Counted from the stretch's first letter, positions 27,208-36,520 are shown. The stretch is 64,000 nt of DNA from Clostridium frigidicarnis (GCF_900111985.1 NZ_FOKI01000006.1:1-64000), one strand, 5' to 3'. Made by a program: numbers and translations. The notes: generated by a model from the letters alone, not told the origin.

Positions 27208-28083
27208 TTATATCTCCCTCTCATAATATTTTAAAAATACTTCTTCTAATGTTGGATTTTCAATTGTTAAATCATTAAAATCCCCTATTAATATTTCTTT
27301 TAAAAGACTTCTATCATCTCCACTATAGTTAAAAGAAATTCTTCCATTACTTTCTTTATAATCCCAAATATTATCTATATTTTTTATATTTATGTTTTCA
27401 GTAATTAAAGATACCCTTTTAAAATTAATTTCTCTTAAGGAATCAATTTCATCAACCTTTATTAAATTCCCATTTTTTATTATTCCAACCCTATCACATA
27501 GTCTTTGAACTTCACTTAATACATGAGCTGAATAAATTATAGTTTTCCCTCTAAACTTTAACTGTTCTAATATTTTAAAAAACTCTTCCTGAATTAATGG
27601 ATCAAGACCTCCCGTTGCTTCATCAAATATAAACAAATCACCATTAGAAAGTAGTGTATCTATTATTCCCACTTTTTTTCTATTACCGTAAGATAAATCT
27701 TCTATTTTTTTATTTAAATCTAACTGTAATCTTTCTGCTAAATCTTCAATTTTCACTTCTTTATTTTTATATAATTCTTGAGAATATTTTAATAACTCCT
27801 TAACTCTCATATCTCCGTAAAAATTACATTCCGATGGAAGATACCCTATACGTTTTCTTATATCCTTTTCTCTTCCCTCTATTTCTTCTCCAAATACTTT
27901 TATTTCACCACTTGTTTTTTTAATAAGTCCTAGTATAGCTCTTATTGTAGTAGATTTACCTGCTCCATTTGGTCCTATTAATCCAAAAACCTCTCCCTTA
28001 TTAACATTAAAAGAAATATTTTCTACCCCTTTACTTTTTCCATAATATTTTTTCAAGTTAATTATCTCTAGAACTTTTCCCAA
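27208..28083 (-). CDS. ABC transporter ATPase (DrrA/CcmA type)
   Basis: The 291-residue ATPase has Walker A GPNGAGKST, signature LSYGNRKKVGI, Walker B LFIFDEATGGLDP and the switch His in YSAHVLSE. A C-terminal extension (about 215-291) is typical of the ABC-2 exporter group. The longest frame would start at a GTG at 28113, but that codon lies in the operator at the predicted transcription start. I therefore choose the TTG at 28083, behind AAGGATGGTG, giving a normal family N-terminus GKVLEIINLKKYYG. It is the first gene of the ATPase-permease-TetR operon. Confidence 0.88.
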   Translation of the reverse strand: MGKVLEIINLKKYYGKSKGVENISFNVNKGEVFGLIGPNGAGKSTTIRAILGLIKKTSGEIKVFGEEIEGREKDIRKRIGYLPSECNFYGDMRVKELLKYSQELYKNKEVKIEDLAERLQLDLNKKIEDLSYGNRKKVGIIDTLLSNGDLFIFDEATGGLDPLIQEEFFKILEQLKFRGKTIIYSAHVLSEVQRLCDRVGIIKNGNLIKVDEIDSLREINFKRVSLITENINIKNIDNIWDYKESNGRISFNYSGDDRSLLKEILIGDFNDLTIENPTLEEVFLKYYEREI

Positions 28084-28105
28084 TATTAACACCATCCTTA
28101 TTTTA

Positions 28106-28150
28106 ATGACCACTTGGTCATATTATATTAAATTTTGACCGAGTGGTCAA
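28106..28150 (-). promoter_or_regulatory. Promoter with two TetR-type operators
   Basis: On the minus strand TTGACC (28150-28145), 17 bases, TATAAT (28127-28122). Operator B, TTGACCGAGTGGTCAA (28135-28150), covers the -35 box. Operator A, ATGACCACTTGGTCAT (28106-28121), begins just after the -10 box. Both are TGACC-N4-GGTCA and lie 29 bases apart, almost three helical turns. They probably bind the TetR protein of the same operon. Confidence 0.78.
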
Positions 28151-28198
28151 TAAAAATTTTGTGTATTATTTTTTAATTTATTATTGTTGTTAAATAAA

Positions 28199-28237
28199 AA
28201 AAGACATGTAAATTCAAATGAAATTTACATGTCTTTT
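28199..28237. terminator. Stem-loop terminator after mocR
   Basis: Perfect 16-base arms AAAAGACATGTAAATT (28199-28214) and AATTTACATGTCTTTT (28222-28237). T-rich on the minus strand, so it probably ends alr-mocR transcription. Confidence 0.8.
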
Positions 28238-28261
28238 GCTAGTGATATTTTATTATTAATT

Positions 28262-28341
28262 AATGCACATTTAAAAATAATACTTCAGTATTCTAGTTTG
28301 TTTCGTGTCATCTTTGACTTATTCTTTTCTTTCATATTCCT
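28262..28341. repeat. Family A repeat, degraded copy
   Basis: AATGCACATTTAAAAATAAT followed by TTCAGTATTCTAGT and ending CTTTGACTTATTCTTTTCTT-TCATATTCCTAA. It has many changes from the other copies. Its right end encodes the last residues and stop codon of the MocR gene. Confidence 0.65.
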
Positions 28342-29777
28342 AAATCTTTTACAACCTCTCCAATAATTTTTATTCCTTTTTCTATATCCTCTTCATTCAC
28401 CCTTGAGAATCCTATCCTTATAGTTTCTGACCCATTTCTATTGTTATAAAAAACATCTCCTGGCATAAAAACTACACCTTTTTCGTAACAATGCTTTAGA
28501 ACTTCTCTTCCATTAACCCCTTTAAGTTTTATAAAAATGTGAAGACCTCCTTCACCTAATATATACTCATGAGGAATATGTTTTTTTACTTGTTCTAATG
28601 TAAAATTGTATTTATCTTTATAATGCTTTCTAACCTTTTTCATGTATCTAGTAAATGCTCCACTTTCCATATATTTGTGAAACATAGCTTGATCCAAAAA
28701 AGAACAATGTATGGTTCTTGCTCTTTTTACACTTTCTAAATTATCTATAAGTTTTTCATCAGCTAATATCCATCCTATTCTTAATCCTGGAAAAAGTATC
28801 TTTGAAAAGCTCCCTATATATACAATTCCATTGCCTTTCATACATAGAGATGCTAAAGGCGGTACATGGGAACTTGAATACAATAATTCCTCATTAAACC
28901 CATCTTCTAATATTGGAACTTTGTATTTTTCACAAATTTTATATACTTGGTGTCTCTTTTCACCCTTCATAACTATTCCAGTTGGATTATGATATGACGG
29001 TATAAGATATAATAATTTAGGTGGATTGTTTTTTAGCGTTTCTTCTAATATTTCTATGTCAATTCCATCACTTTTCATAGGAATTGATAATATATCTAAT
29101 CCATGACACTTCATTATTTTTAGTGCTGTATTATGTGTAGGTTCCTCACATGCTATAATATCACCCTTTTCAGTTAGTGAGCTTAATAATATATCAAATC
29201 CTTCTGTAAAACCATTGGTTATTAATATATCTTTCCCCTCTACATCTACACCTTTTTTTTGCATATATCCCTTAATATATTCAATTAAAGGCTTATATCC
29301 CTTTGCATATCCATAGTTCAGTAGTTTTTCTCCCTCCAAGGAAAACACATTTAAAAAGCATCTTTTGAACTCTTCTAAATCAAACAAACTTTCATCTGGG
29401 GCAATACTCTTAAATGAAATCATTCCCTTTTTCCAAGGAAGTTCAGTTTTTATTATATCTAGTTCCTTGCACTTACTCCCATAATCATTAATCATATTTT
29501 CCCAATCTATAGTAAGGTCGCCATTAACAACCTTTGATTCTATGGATACAAAAGTACCCTTTCCTTTTAAGCTTTTTATGATTCCTTCACTTTCTAAATT
29601 TTCATAAGATATCACCACTGAATTCCTACTTATTCCAAGTAATTTACTTACTTCTCTAGTTGATGGCAACTTACTTCCCTTTTGTAAAATCCCTTTTTCT
29701 ATATTGTCCTTTATATGCTGTTCTATTTGTAGGTGTATCTTTTCTTCGCTATTAATTTTAAATGATGAAAAAATCAA
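28332..29777 (-). CDS. MocR/GabR-family regulator with aminotransferase domain
   Basis: A 481-residue fusion: an N-terminal GntR winged helix (about 10-78; LPSTREVSKLLGISRNSVV) and a fold-type I aminotransferase domain (about 115-481). The pyridoxal-phosphate lysine is in GSFSKILFPGLRIGW (about residue 325). MocR proteins use the second domain to sense PLP or an amino compound. The start is a TTG at 29777 behind GGAGGTGG; no ATG fits better. It begins 15 bases after alr, so it probably controls D-alanine metabolism, as known for DdlR in Brevibacillus. The last codons fall in a Family A repeat end. Confidence 0.88.
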   Translation of the reverse strand: MIFSSFKINSEEKIHLQIEQHIKDNIEKGILQKGSKLPSTREVSKLLGISRNSVVISYENLESEGIIKSLKGKGTFVSIESKVVNGDLTIDWENMINDYGSKCKELDIIKTELPWKKGMISFKSIAPDESLFDLEEFKRCFLNVFSLEGEKLLNYGYAKGYKPLIEYIKGYMQKKGVDVEGKDILITNGFTEGFDILLSSLTEKGDIIACEEPTHNTALKIMKCHGLDILSIPMKSDGIDIEILEETLKNNPPKLLYLIPSYHNPTGIVMKGEKRHQVYKICEKYKVPILEDGFNEELLYSSSHVPPLASLCMKGNGIVYIGSFSKILFPGLRIGWILADEKLIDNLESVKRARTIHCSFLDQAMFHKYMESGAFTRYMKKVRKHYKDKYNFTLEQVKKHIPHEYILGEGGLHIFIKLKGVNGREVLKHCYEKGVVFMPGDVFYNNRNGSETIRIGFSRVNEEDIEKGIKIIGEVVKDLGI

Positions 29778-29792
29778 AAATCCACCTCCATT

Positions 29793-30959
29793 TTATATAT
29801 AATTTCTTATTTTCGTAACTTCTCCATTTTCTATATACACTCTAGGAACCCTTTGCTTAAGCATACAAATAATCTCATAATTAATTGTACCCATCATTTC
29901 TGCTATATCATCTGCAGTTATTTTTAAATCTTCATATTCTCCTATTAAGATAACTTCATCTCCTACCTTAACTTCTCCAACATCTGTTATATCTATCATG
30001 CATTGATCCATACAAATTGATCCTACTACCTTTGCAAATTTTCCATTTATTATAACTTTAGCTTTTCCACTTAAAAGTCTTGAATACCCATCTGCATAAC
30101 CTATTGGTAATGTGGCTATTATGCTTTCTCTTTCAGTTTTAAAAGTTTGACCATAACTTATATACATGTCCTTATCTAACTTTTTAACATAAGCAACTTT
30201 AGTCTTTAATGTAAGAGGAATTTTTAATGATAATTTTTCTTTTTTTACATGATTAGAAGGATAGTATCCATATAATATTATACCAGCTCTTACTCCATCT
30301 AAATAGGTCTCTTCTAAATCTATTATAGCACCACTATTAGCCGCATGCTTTAGTGGTATATTAATTCCCTTAAGTAAAAGTCTATTGTAAAAATCTTTTA
30401 ACTTAAAAAACTGCTTATGGGTATAGTCTTTATTTTCGGCATCTGCAGTTGCAAAATGGGTAAATATTCCTTCTACTATAAGCCCATCTAAAGAGCATAT
30501 TTCCATCACATCATTAAAGCTTTTCTCATTTGGTAAAAATCCTAGTCTTCCCATTCCTGTATCTAAGGCAATGTGAACCTTAGCTTTTTTGCCTATTTCC
30601 TTTGCAGCTTTTGAAAGTTCTTTTGCATATTCTAAATTATATACTGTTTGCTCTATGTCATATACGATAATATCTTTTGCAAAATCTATAGGAGTATATC
30701 CTAAAATCATCATAGGAGCTTCAATGCCAGAATTTCTAAGTTCAATAGCTTCCGTTATAACTGCTACTGCTAATTTTGTAGCACCATTATCTAATAGTAC
30801 TGGAGCCACATCAATAGCTCCATGTCCATAAGCATCAGCTTTGATTACTCCTATTATTTCTTTATCTTTAACTAGGTTTTTAACTTGTCTCATATTATAA
30901 GCAATTGCATCTAAATCTATTTCAGCCCATACAGGTCTAATATTTATATTTATATTCAT
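29793..30959 (-). CDS. alr: Alanine racemase
   Basis: The 388-residue PLP enzyme interconverts L- and D-alanine for the cell wall. The PLP lysine is in [10 protein letters not shown] (about residue 40). The second catalytic residue, Tyr, is in [11 protein letters not shown] (about 270). [10 protein letters not shown] is the conserved substrate region. GAGGTG precedes the ATG. It is first in an operon with the MocR regulator. Full length for the family. Confidence 0.95.
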   Translation of the reverse strand: MNININIRPVWAEIDLDAIAYNMRQVKNLVKDKEIIGVIKADAYGHGAIDVAPVLLDNGATKLAVAVITEAIELRNSGIEAPMMILGYTPIDFAKDIIVYDIEQTVYNLEYAKELSKAAKEIGKKAKVHIALDTGMGRLGFLPNEKSFNDVMEICSLDGLIVEGIFTHFATADAENKDYTHKQFFKLKDFYNRLLLKGINIPLKHAANSGAIIDLEETYLDGVRAGIILYGYYPSNHVKKEKLSLKIPLTLKTKVAYVKKLDKDMYISYGQTFKTERESIIATLPIGYADGYSRLLSGKAKVIINGKFAKVVGSICMDQCMIDITDVGEVKVGDEVILIGEYEDLKITADDIAEMMGTINYEIICMLKQRVPRVYIENGEVTKIRNYI

Positions 30960-31093
30960 CTATTCGCACCTCTAATTTATTTTTTATTTTCTATATTTAA
31001 GCTACAATAATTATCTCTATTTTAATGGCACTAAAAACTAAACTTCTAATAAAATTATACAATAACCTTATCTTAACAAAAGTTAGTTTACAT

Positions 31094-31138
31094 AGGGCAT
31101 ATTCAAAAAATAGCAAGTCACTATGCTAGTCTATATCA
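31094..31138. repeat. Family A repeat, left half
   Basis: GGGCATATTCAAAAAATAGC then AAGTCACTATGCTAGTCTAT; the right arm is missing. It lies upstream of alr. No other feature is seen between it and the glnS terminator. Confidence 0.65.
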
Positions 31139-31279
31139 ATAATCATTTTATCTAATATTCATCAAGTCTATATTACAAACAAGAAACAAAATCCCCCCTT
31201 ATTCTCACTTTCTAAAAGTTGTTATTATTCAAAGTTTGTCATTTTCTCTATAATACTATTATAAGAAAATACTATATAA

Positions 31280-31321
31280 AAAGAAGAACCACTCCCTTGT
31301 TAATTTCACAAAGTAGTGGTT
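31280..31321 (-). terminator. Terminator after glnS
   Basis: AACCACT (31287-31293) and AGTGGTT (31315-31321) with a T-rich minus-strand tail (CTTCTTTTTATA), about 155 bases after the glnS stop. No other feature is evident between it and the stop. Confidence 0.55.
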
Positions 31322-31474
31322 ACCCTAACATGTATAATCTATATTTTTCTCTAAATATAAAAGCATAGCCAACTAAATATCTTTTCTTTAATCTTAAATT
31401 AGAAATTCATTAATCTTATCACCCATGACTTTTATTTTGTCTTTTAATATTTACAAATATAATTTGTCACTTAA

Positions 31475-33133
31475 TTAGTTACCTTTATAAGAACTTTTTA
31501 AAGCTACTATCTTATTAAAGACTAGTTTATCATCATTACTTAATTTAAAATCTTTTATAAAATATCCATGTCTTATAAATTGGAATCTTCCTTCATATCC
31601 TAAATCAAGTGCTGCACTTTCAACAAAAGCATTGTTCTTTATTTCAATGGAGTTCGGATTTAGAACCTCAAACAGATTATCACTTGAAGGAACCTCTGTG
31701 AATAAGCTATTAAAAATCCTTATATCACAAGGAGTCCCATGTTCTTGGCTTACCCAATGAATTGTTCCCTTTACTTTTCTTTTTGTGAATCCAGTTCCAC
31801 TTTTTGTTTCAGGGTCATAGGTGCATCTTAATTCTGTTATTATTCCATTCTCATTTTTTATTACTTCATTACATTTAATAAAATAACCATGCTTAAGTCT
31901 TACCTCACCATTAAGGATTAACCTATTATATTTCTTAGGTGGATTCTCACTAAAATCTTCTCTCTCAATATATAAGTTCTTAGTAAATGGAATTTTTCTT
32001 TTTCCCATTTCTTCATTTTCAGAGTTATTGTCTCCATCCAAATATTCAATATAATCATCTTGTAAATTTGTAACAACAACTTTTATAGGATCTAAAACCG
32101 CCATAATAGAAGGTGCTTTACCTTTTAAGTCTTGCCTTAATGAATGTTCCAACATTGCTACATCTACAACACTTTCACTTTTTGACACTCCTATTTCTCC
32201 TAAAAAGTTTATAATAGATTCTCTTGTATATCCTCTTCTTCTTAAGCCTTTTATAGTTGGAAGTCTTGGATCATCCCACCCATCTACAGTTTTGTTTGCT
32301 ACAAGTGCTTTTAAATATCTTTTACTTGTAACAACTCCGCTTAGATTCATTCTTCCAAATTCTATTTGTCTTGGTTTATTTTTTTCTAAATCTAATTCAT
32401 TTATAACCCATTCGTATAAAGGTCTATGATCCTTAAACTCAGCTGAACATAAAGAATGTGAGATACCCTCTGTATAATCTTGTATTGGGTGAGCATAATC
32501 ATACATTGGATAAATGCACCATTGATCCTTTGTTTTATAATGAGGAGTATATGATATTCTATATATAACAGGATCTCTCATATTCATATTGGGGCTTTCC
32601 ATATCTATTTTAGCTCTTAATACTCTTTCCCCTTCTTTGAAACATCCCTTTTTCATTTTATAAAACAAATCTAAATTTTCTTCTATAGTTCTCTCTCTAT
32701 AAGGACTATTTTTACCTTTTGTAGTTAATGTTCCTCTAAATTCTCTTATTTCATCACTACTTAAATCACAAACATAAGCTTTTCCTTTCTTTATAAGATA
32801 TATAGCATACTCATAAATTTCATTTCCATAATCTGAACCATAAAACAGCCTATCTTCATAGTCAAATCCTAACCACTTCATGTCATCTTTAATTGATTCA
32901 ACAAACTCAATATCCTCTTTTTGAGGATTTGTATCATCAAATCTTAAATTAAACTTACCATTATACTTTTTAGCTAAAGAATAACTTATATTTATTGCAT
33001 AAGCACTTCCTATATGAAGATATCCATTTGGCTCTGGTGGAAACCTAGTATGAATCTCTTTACATACACCTTCTTCTAAATCTATCTTAACTAGTCTATC
33101 TATAAAATTTAAATTTTCCTTATCATTACACAT
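31475..33133 (-). CDS. glnS: Glutaminyl-tRNA synthetase
   Basis: A 552-residue class I synthetase. The HIGH motif is in RFPPEPNGYLHIG (about residue 30) and the KMSKS-type motif is GVVTSKRYLKAL (about 265), the GlnRS form. A C-terminal anticodon-binding beta-barrel region (about 335-552) is complete. Having both this enzyme and GltX in one window means Gln-tRNA can be made directly, not only by amidation. The ATG at 33133 follows TTGGAGG; a TTG five codons upstream lies in the ribosome site itself. It is controlled by the Gln T-box leader, which is about 480 bases away because repeat DNA is inserted between. Confidence 0.95.
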   Translation of the reverse strand: MCNDKENLNFIDRLVKIDLEEGVCKEIHTRFPPEPNGYLHIGSAYAINISYSLAKKYNGKFNLRFDDTNPQKEDIEFVESIKDDMKWLGFDYEDRLFYGSDYGNEIYEYAIYLIKKGKAYVCDLSSDEIREFRGTLTTKGKNSPYRERTIEENLDLFYKMKKGCFKEGERVLRAKIDMESPNMNMRDPVIYRISYTPHYKTKDQWCIYPMYDYAHPIQDYTEGISHSLCSAEFKDHRPLYEWVINELDLEKNKPRQIEFGRMNLSGVVTSKRYLKALVANKTVDGWDDPRLPTIKGLRRRGYTRESIINFLGEIGVSKSESVVDVAMLEHSLRQDLKGKAPSIMAVLDPIKVVVTNLQDDYIEYLDGDNNSENEEMGKRKIPFTKNLYIEREDFSENPPKKYNRLILNGEVRLKHGYFIKCNEVIKNENGIITELRCTYDPETKSGTGFTKRKVKGTIHWVSQEHGTPCDIRIFNSLFTEVPSSDNLFEVLNPNSIEIKNNAFVESAALDLGYEGRFQFIRHGYFIKDFKLSNDDKLVFNKIVALKSSYKGN

Positions 33134-33161
33134 ATTATTTTCCTCCAAATTTCATATTTTA

Positions 33162-33182
33162 TTTTTTTGAATGTGCCTTAGC
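33162..33182. repeat. Family A repeat end fragment
   Basis: TTTTTTTGAATGTGCCTTAG matches one end of Family A only. It is 29 bases before the glnS start. Confidence 0.5.
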
Positions 33183-33358
33183 AGTTTAATATGGTTTTAA
33201 ATCCTATATTTAAAGAAACTGTTACATTGTATATTCTTTTCATATAAGATTCTTCATTTGATACTTCGCTGGTAAATTTGAAGGAAGCTGAAACTTTTTA
33301 AAGAGAATATTTTTCCTGCCCCATTTAATCACATCCTCATCTTAATTTTGCACTTTTC

Positions 33359-33600
33359 TGGAAGTTGAAAATCTTAGATTTTCTTGAAAATTATTTTTTA
33401 TTTTAGAAATCTTCCTAAGAAGATTACATCCTTCACTCTCAACTTTCCACATTCCACTTTCACATTTAAAAAAGACTATACATATTCAATGTTTATTAAA
33501 GCTATCAACAGATACAACTTCATTATAAATTCTCAATTTTCAATTCAAAAACCCTTTAACCCTAGGTTTTATCAGCATTTTAGAATTAAAATTTTCTATA
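33359..33600. repeat. Family B dispersed repeat, glnS leader copy
   Basis: Contains GAAAATCTTAGATTTTC hairpin (near 33368), ATTTTAGAAATCTTC with TAAGAAG and CATC (33400-33430), TTAAAGCTATCAA (33496-33508), TTCTCAATTTTCAA (near 33530) and GTTTTATCAG. The same blocks in the same order lie between the tyrS T-box and tyrS. The first two blocks recur at 63918-63986. Confidence 0.6.
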
Positions 33601-33614
33601 ATTTTCTATACAAT

Positions 33615-33895
33615 AAAAAACTCCCGCCCTTAAGATTATAAAATCTTAAGGACGAGAGCTAACTTTCGTGGTGCCACCCTAATTTATTAATATGTTACCA
33701 TATTAACCTTTTCAAGTACTGTACCTTATTTAAATACTTATACTCTAGTTCTGTAACGTGAACAAACGTCATATCATCACTTTAAATTAAAGATCCGTAT
33801 GAAGCTCAGAGTCTTGTTTCAATAAGTCATTCTTTACTCTTTTTCAGCTACCAGAGCTCTCTTTAAAAGAATTTTCTTATTTACTTTTCTCATCA
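33615..33895 (-). ncRNA. T-box leader, glutamine specific
   Basis: On the minus strand the leader shows T-box AGGGTGGCACCACG, then a terminator stem CTCTCGTCCTTAAGATT with its complement ending GGCGGGAG, and six T. The specifier region GAAACAAGACTCTGAGC gives CAA (Gln) at the same offset as TAC in the tyrS leader. Confidence 0.92.
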
Positions 33896-34239
33896 TAGCA
33901 ATAAAATATATTATTAATTTATATCTATTTTCTTATAAAAAGTATTTTAACCTCTAAAGTTAATTAATATACTTTTTATATAAATGTGAATTCTATCTAA
34001 TTAACAAGATTATATAAGATAATTCTTTTTAAGTCAACAAGCTTTCTCTAAATTTGTAATTCTCAAAGCTATTATTTTCAATGAAAACAAACAAAAACTT
34101 TAAAATTCATAAATAAATCTTCTAAAACTTATCACTTCAAAATTATCAATTTAATCTTATCACTTGGAAAGCTTTGAAATAAATATTTTTATTTATTTAG
34201 GATAAACTAAACTTGAATTACAAAAAAGAATAGGAGAAA
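33896..34239. other. Divergent region between glnS leader and a secreted-protein gene
   Basis: AT-rich. It should contain the glnS promoter (minus) and the promoter of the next plus-strand gene; I cannot place either with confidence. Words such as TTATCACTT recur near 34126-34165. Confidence 0.3.
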
Positions 34240-34245
34240 ATGCAA

Positions 34246-34896
34246 ATGAAAAAATTTTTTACAGTTTTAGTAACACTTTTACTATCCCTTACTTTATTAA
34301 TGACACCTTATAAAGTTCAATGTGCTGAAGATAAATCTTCTAAAGAAACATGTTTTAGTAAATCTCAGGTTGATTTAAAAATGTCAGAAAGAAAACTTTG
34401 GAGTGACCATGTATTATGGACTAGAAATTTTATAATAAGTGATTTAGCATCCCTTGAAGATAAAGATGCTGTTTTACAAAGGCTTCTTAAAAATCAAGAT
34501 GATATTGGAAATGCAATTAAACCATACTATGGAGAAGAAGCTGGAAATAACCTTTCAAAGCTTTTAAGAGAACATATTACAATTGCCGGTCAGGTTGTTG
34601 ATGCTGCTAAAAACGGAAACAAAAAAGACCTTGAGAAATACAATAAAGACTGGTATGAAAATGCAGATAAGATTTCTGAGTTTTTAAGTAGTGCAAATCC
34701 AAACTGGTCCAATAAAGATTTAAAGGATATGTTATACAAACACTTACAATTAACTACAGATGAAGTTCTCGCTAGATTAAATAAGGATTGGAAGGCAGAT
34801 ATAGCTGCTTATGACAAAGGAGAAAATCATATGCTTATGTTTGCTGATATGCTTTCAAACGGAATAATGAAACAATTTCCTGAAAAGTTTAAATAA
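34246..34896 (+). CDS. Secreted helical protein of unknown function
   Basis: The 216-residue product has a signal peptide (about 1-27, KKFFTVLVTLLLSLTLLMTP, cut near CAED; a Cys there could be a lipobox but the context QCAED is poor). The mature part is all-helical with strongly patterned Trp, His and Asp: WSDHVLWTRNFIIS, NQDDIGNAIKPYYGEEAG, LLREHITIAGQ, NWSNKDLKDML and HLQLTTDEVLARL. These repeated His/Glu/Asp positions suggest a four-helix metal- or ligand-binding bundle. I know similar uncharacterised secreted proteins in Firmicutes but no function. The ATG at 34246 has AGGAG at nine bases; an ATG two codons earlier is too close to it. Confidence 0.75.
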   Translation: MKKFFTVLVTLLLSLTLLMTPYKVQCAEDKSSKETCFSKSQVDLKMSERKLWSDHVLWTRNFIISDLASLEDKDAVLQRLLKNQDDIGNAIKPYYGEEAGNNLSKLLREHITIAGQVVDAAKNGNKKDLEKYNKDWYENADKISEFLSSANPNWSNKDLKDMLYKHLQLTTDEVLARLNKDWKADIAAYDKGENHMLMFADMLSNGIMKQFPEKFK

Positions 34897-34971
34897 TTAT
34901 ATTTACTTATTGTAATTTGAAAATTTTAGAATGAATACTTATCAAAATTACATAAAAATTTTCTTAACAAA

Positions 34972-35015
34972 AAAGTTTCTATGAAAACAATAAGTTTTCA
35001 TAGAAACTTTATATT
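34972..35015. terminator. Strong terminator
   Basis: AAAGTTTCTATGAAAAC (34972-34988) and its perfect complement (34994-35010), five-base loop, then TATATTTTTAT. It separates two convergent genes. Confidence 0.85.
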
Positions 35016-35098
35016 TTTATATAACATATCTCCATTGATATGTTATTTTTTACACCATCTTAATGTTAGATAAATTAATATTATTTAATTTTTAGAAC

Positions 35099-35779
35099 TT
35101 AGCCCTTTATTGATGTGCCACAATATTCACATTCTCCTACTGTTCCTTTTAGAATTGTGTTATTAGCTCCACATCCGTTACATGCAACAACAACTTTTTC
35201 TTGTTCTTGTTTATTGCTTTGTGTTTTAATGTTTTCCTGTGATTTTTTATTTAATAATCTTACTTCTCTATTTGCATCATCTATATAAGCATCTTTAAAA
35301 TAGCCTCTACTAATCATATCTTGTAAATCCTTAACAACTACTTCATAAGACACTTGCACTGTTGCCGCAATATTGTCAATAGAAGTTACCCCTTCAGTAT
35401 TAATTATAGCATTATATTTTTGATATTTAATTGAATATTGTTTTAATTTATTACTAAATATAAATACAGCTACTCCTCCTAAAATTAAAAATATCATAGG
35501 ACCTATAACATTTTGGTTTGGATTCTGTTCTGGCGGAGGAGTCAAAGCTCCAAATATACCTATTGCAACTAGGCCTAAAGCTAATTTTTTCATATTGCTT
35601 GTAACATTAATAGATAAGTTTTCTTCATGGAATTTCTTATTTAAAAAATATAATCCTAAAGGCCATAAAAAGATTGTAACAAATATTATAAATGCCCAAC
35701 TTTTAGGCTTGTCATTTGATTTTTCACCCAAATTATTCATATTATTCTTTTTTTCATTTCTCATTTTTACATTATTCAA
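35099..35779 (-). CDS. Membrane protein with C-terminal zinc ribbon, YdjG-like context
   Basis: A 226-residue protein. Membrane helices occur near 28-47, 63-80 and 88-105. A winged-helix-like soluble part follows (about 120-175; VASIDNIAATVQVSYEVVV-like segment, then DMISRGYFKDAYID). It ends in a zinc ribbon, CNGCGANNTILKGTVGECEY and CGTS. The start is a TTG at 35779 behind GGAGAGGAAG; the in-frame codons upstream overlap that site. It is the last gene of a three-gene unit with an SPFH protein, which resembles the Bacillus subtilis ydjGHI cluster; the match is by layout and domain type, not alignment. Confidence 0.7.
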   Translation of the reverse strand: MNNVKMRNEKKNNMNNLGEKSNDKPKSWAFIIFVTIFLWPLGLYFLNKKFHEENLSINVTSNMKKLALGLVAIGIFGALTPPPEQNPNQNVIGPMIFLILGGVAVFIFSNKLKQYSIKYQKYNAIINTEGVTSIDNIAATVQVSYEVVVKDLQDMISRGYFKDAYIDDANREVRLLNKKSQENIKTQSNKQEQEKVVVACNGCGANNTILKGTVGECEYCGTSIKG

Positions 35780-35810
35780 AACAAACTTCCTCTCCAATTT
35801 ATTTAACGTA

Positions 35811-36497
35811 TTAAAAACTTCCTCTTTTTGATTTTAAGACTATTGTATTTCTTTCCTTTATTAATAATAAAATTTGTGATAATGAATTCTTTATTTCTTT
35901 TTCATCATTGAAGTAGTCTACCATTTCATAGATCTTATTTATTCTCTCATAAATTTCGTTATCTTTTCTGTATTCTGTTGAAGCTTTATCACTGTACTTT
36001 ATAGCTTCTAAAATTTTATTTAAATCATCCTTATAAATTTGACAATTGGGGTTAGCTAACAACTTATATATTATATTTTCACACTTATCAAACCAGGATA
36101 TTTCTAAAGACCCCTTAGATACTTTTGAACTAAATTTAGATAAAAACATTATTATTACTAATAATATAAATAGAGCACTAAACTCAATTATAATAAATAA
36201 ACCTACATTGTTTATTAGTACTCCTTTTAAAAATAAATATAAAATAAATGTTACAACCCAATATATACTTAGGGATGAAATTAAACTTACCTTAAAAATT
36301 GATTTAGATTTTGAAGTAACAGTATACAAAACTCCAATTATAACCACAACATCACTAATTAATTTAAATAATAATGATACATAATCTATAGCTACTTTTG
36401 CACCAATTTTATCTCCGGTAAAAAAGTTAACTAATTGAAATATTATTATACTTAATCCAATTAAAAGAATTATGGATAACCTATTCTTTTTTGTCAT
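35811..36497 (-). CDS. Four-helix membrane protein of unknown function
   Basis: The 228-residue protein has four predicted membrane helices (about 8-28, 40-60, 72-92 and 100-120) and a cytoplasmic helical tail (about 125-228) rich in Lys and Glu. No catalytic motif is visible. AAGGAG precedes the ATG. It lies 31 bases from the zinc-ribbon gene and 23 from the SPFH gene, so it belongs to the same unit and probably the same membrane complex. Confidence 0.7.
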   Translation of the reverse strand: MTKKNRLSIILLIGLSIIIFQLVNFFTGDKIGAKVAIDYVSLLFKLISDVVVIIGVLYTVTSKSKSIFKVSLISSLSIYWVVTFILYLFLKGVLINNVGLFIIIEFSALFILLVIIMFLSKFSSKVSKGSLEISWFDKCENIIYKLLANPNCQIYKDDLNKILEAIKYSDKASTEYRKDNEIYERINKIYEMVDYFNDEKEIKNSLSQILLLIKERNTIVLKSKRGSF

Positions 36498-36520
36498 AAT
36501 CTTCTCCTTGTTTACTTATA

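Noticed and set aside
33384-33641. 85-residue plus-strand frame upstream of glnS
   Set aside because: It is inside the Family B repeat and T-box terminator; composition is that of repeat DNA read in frame.
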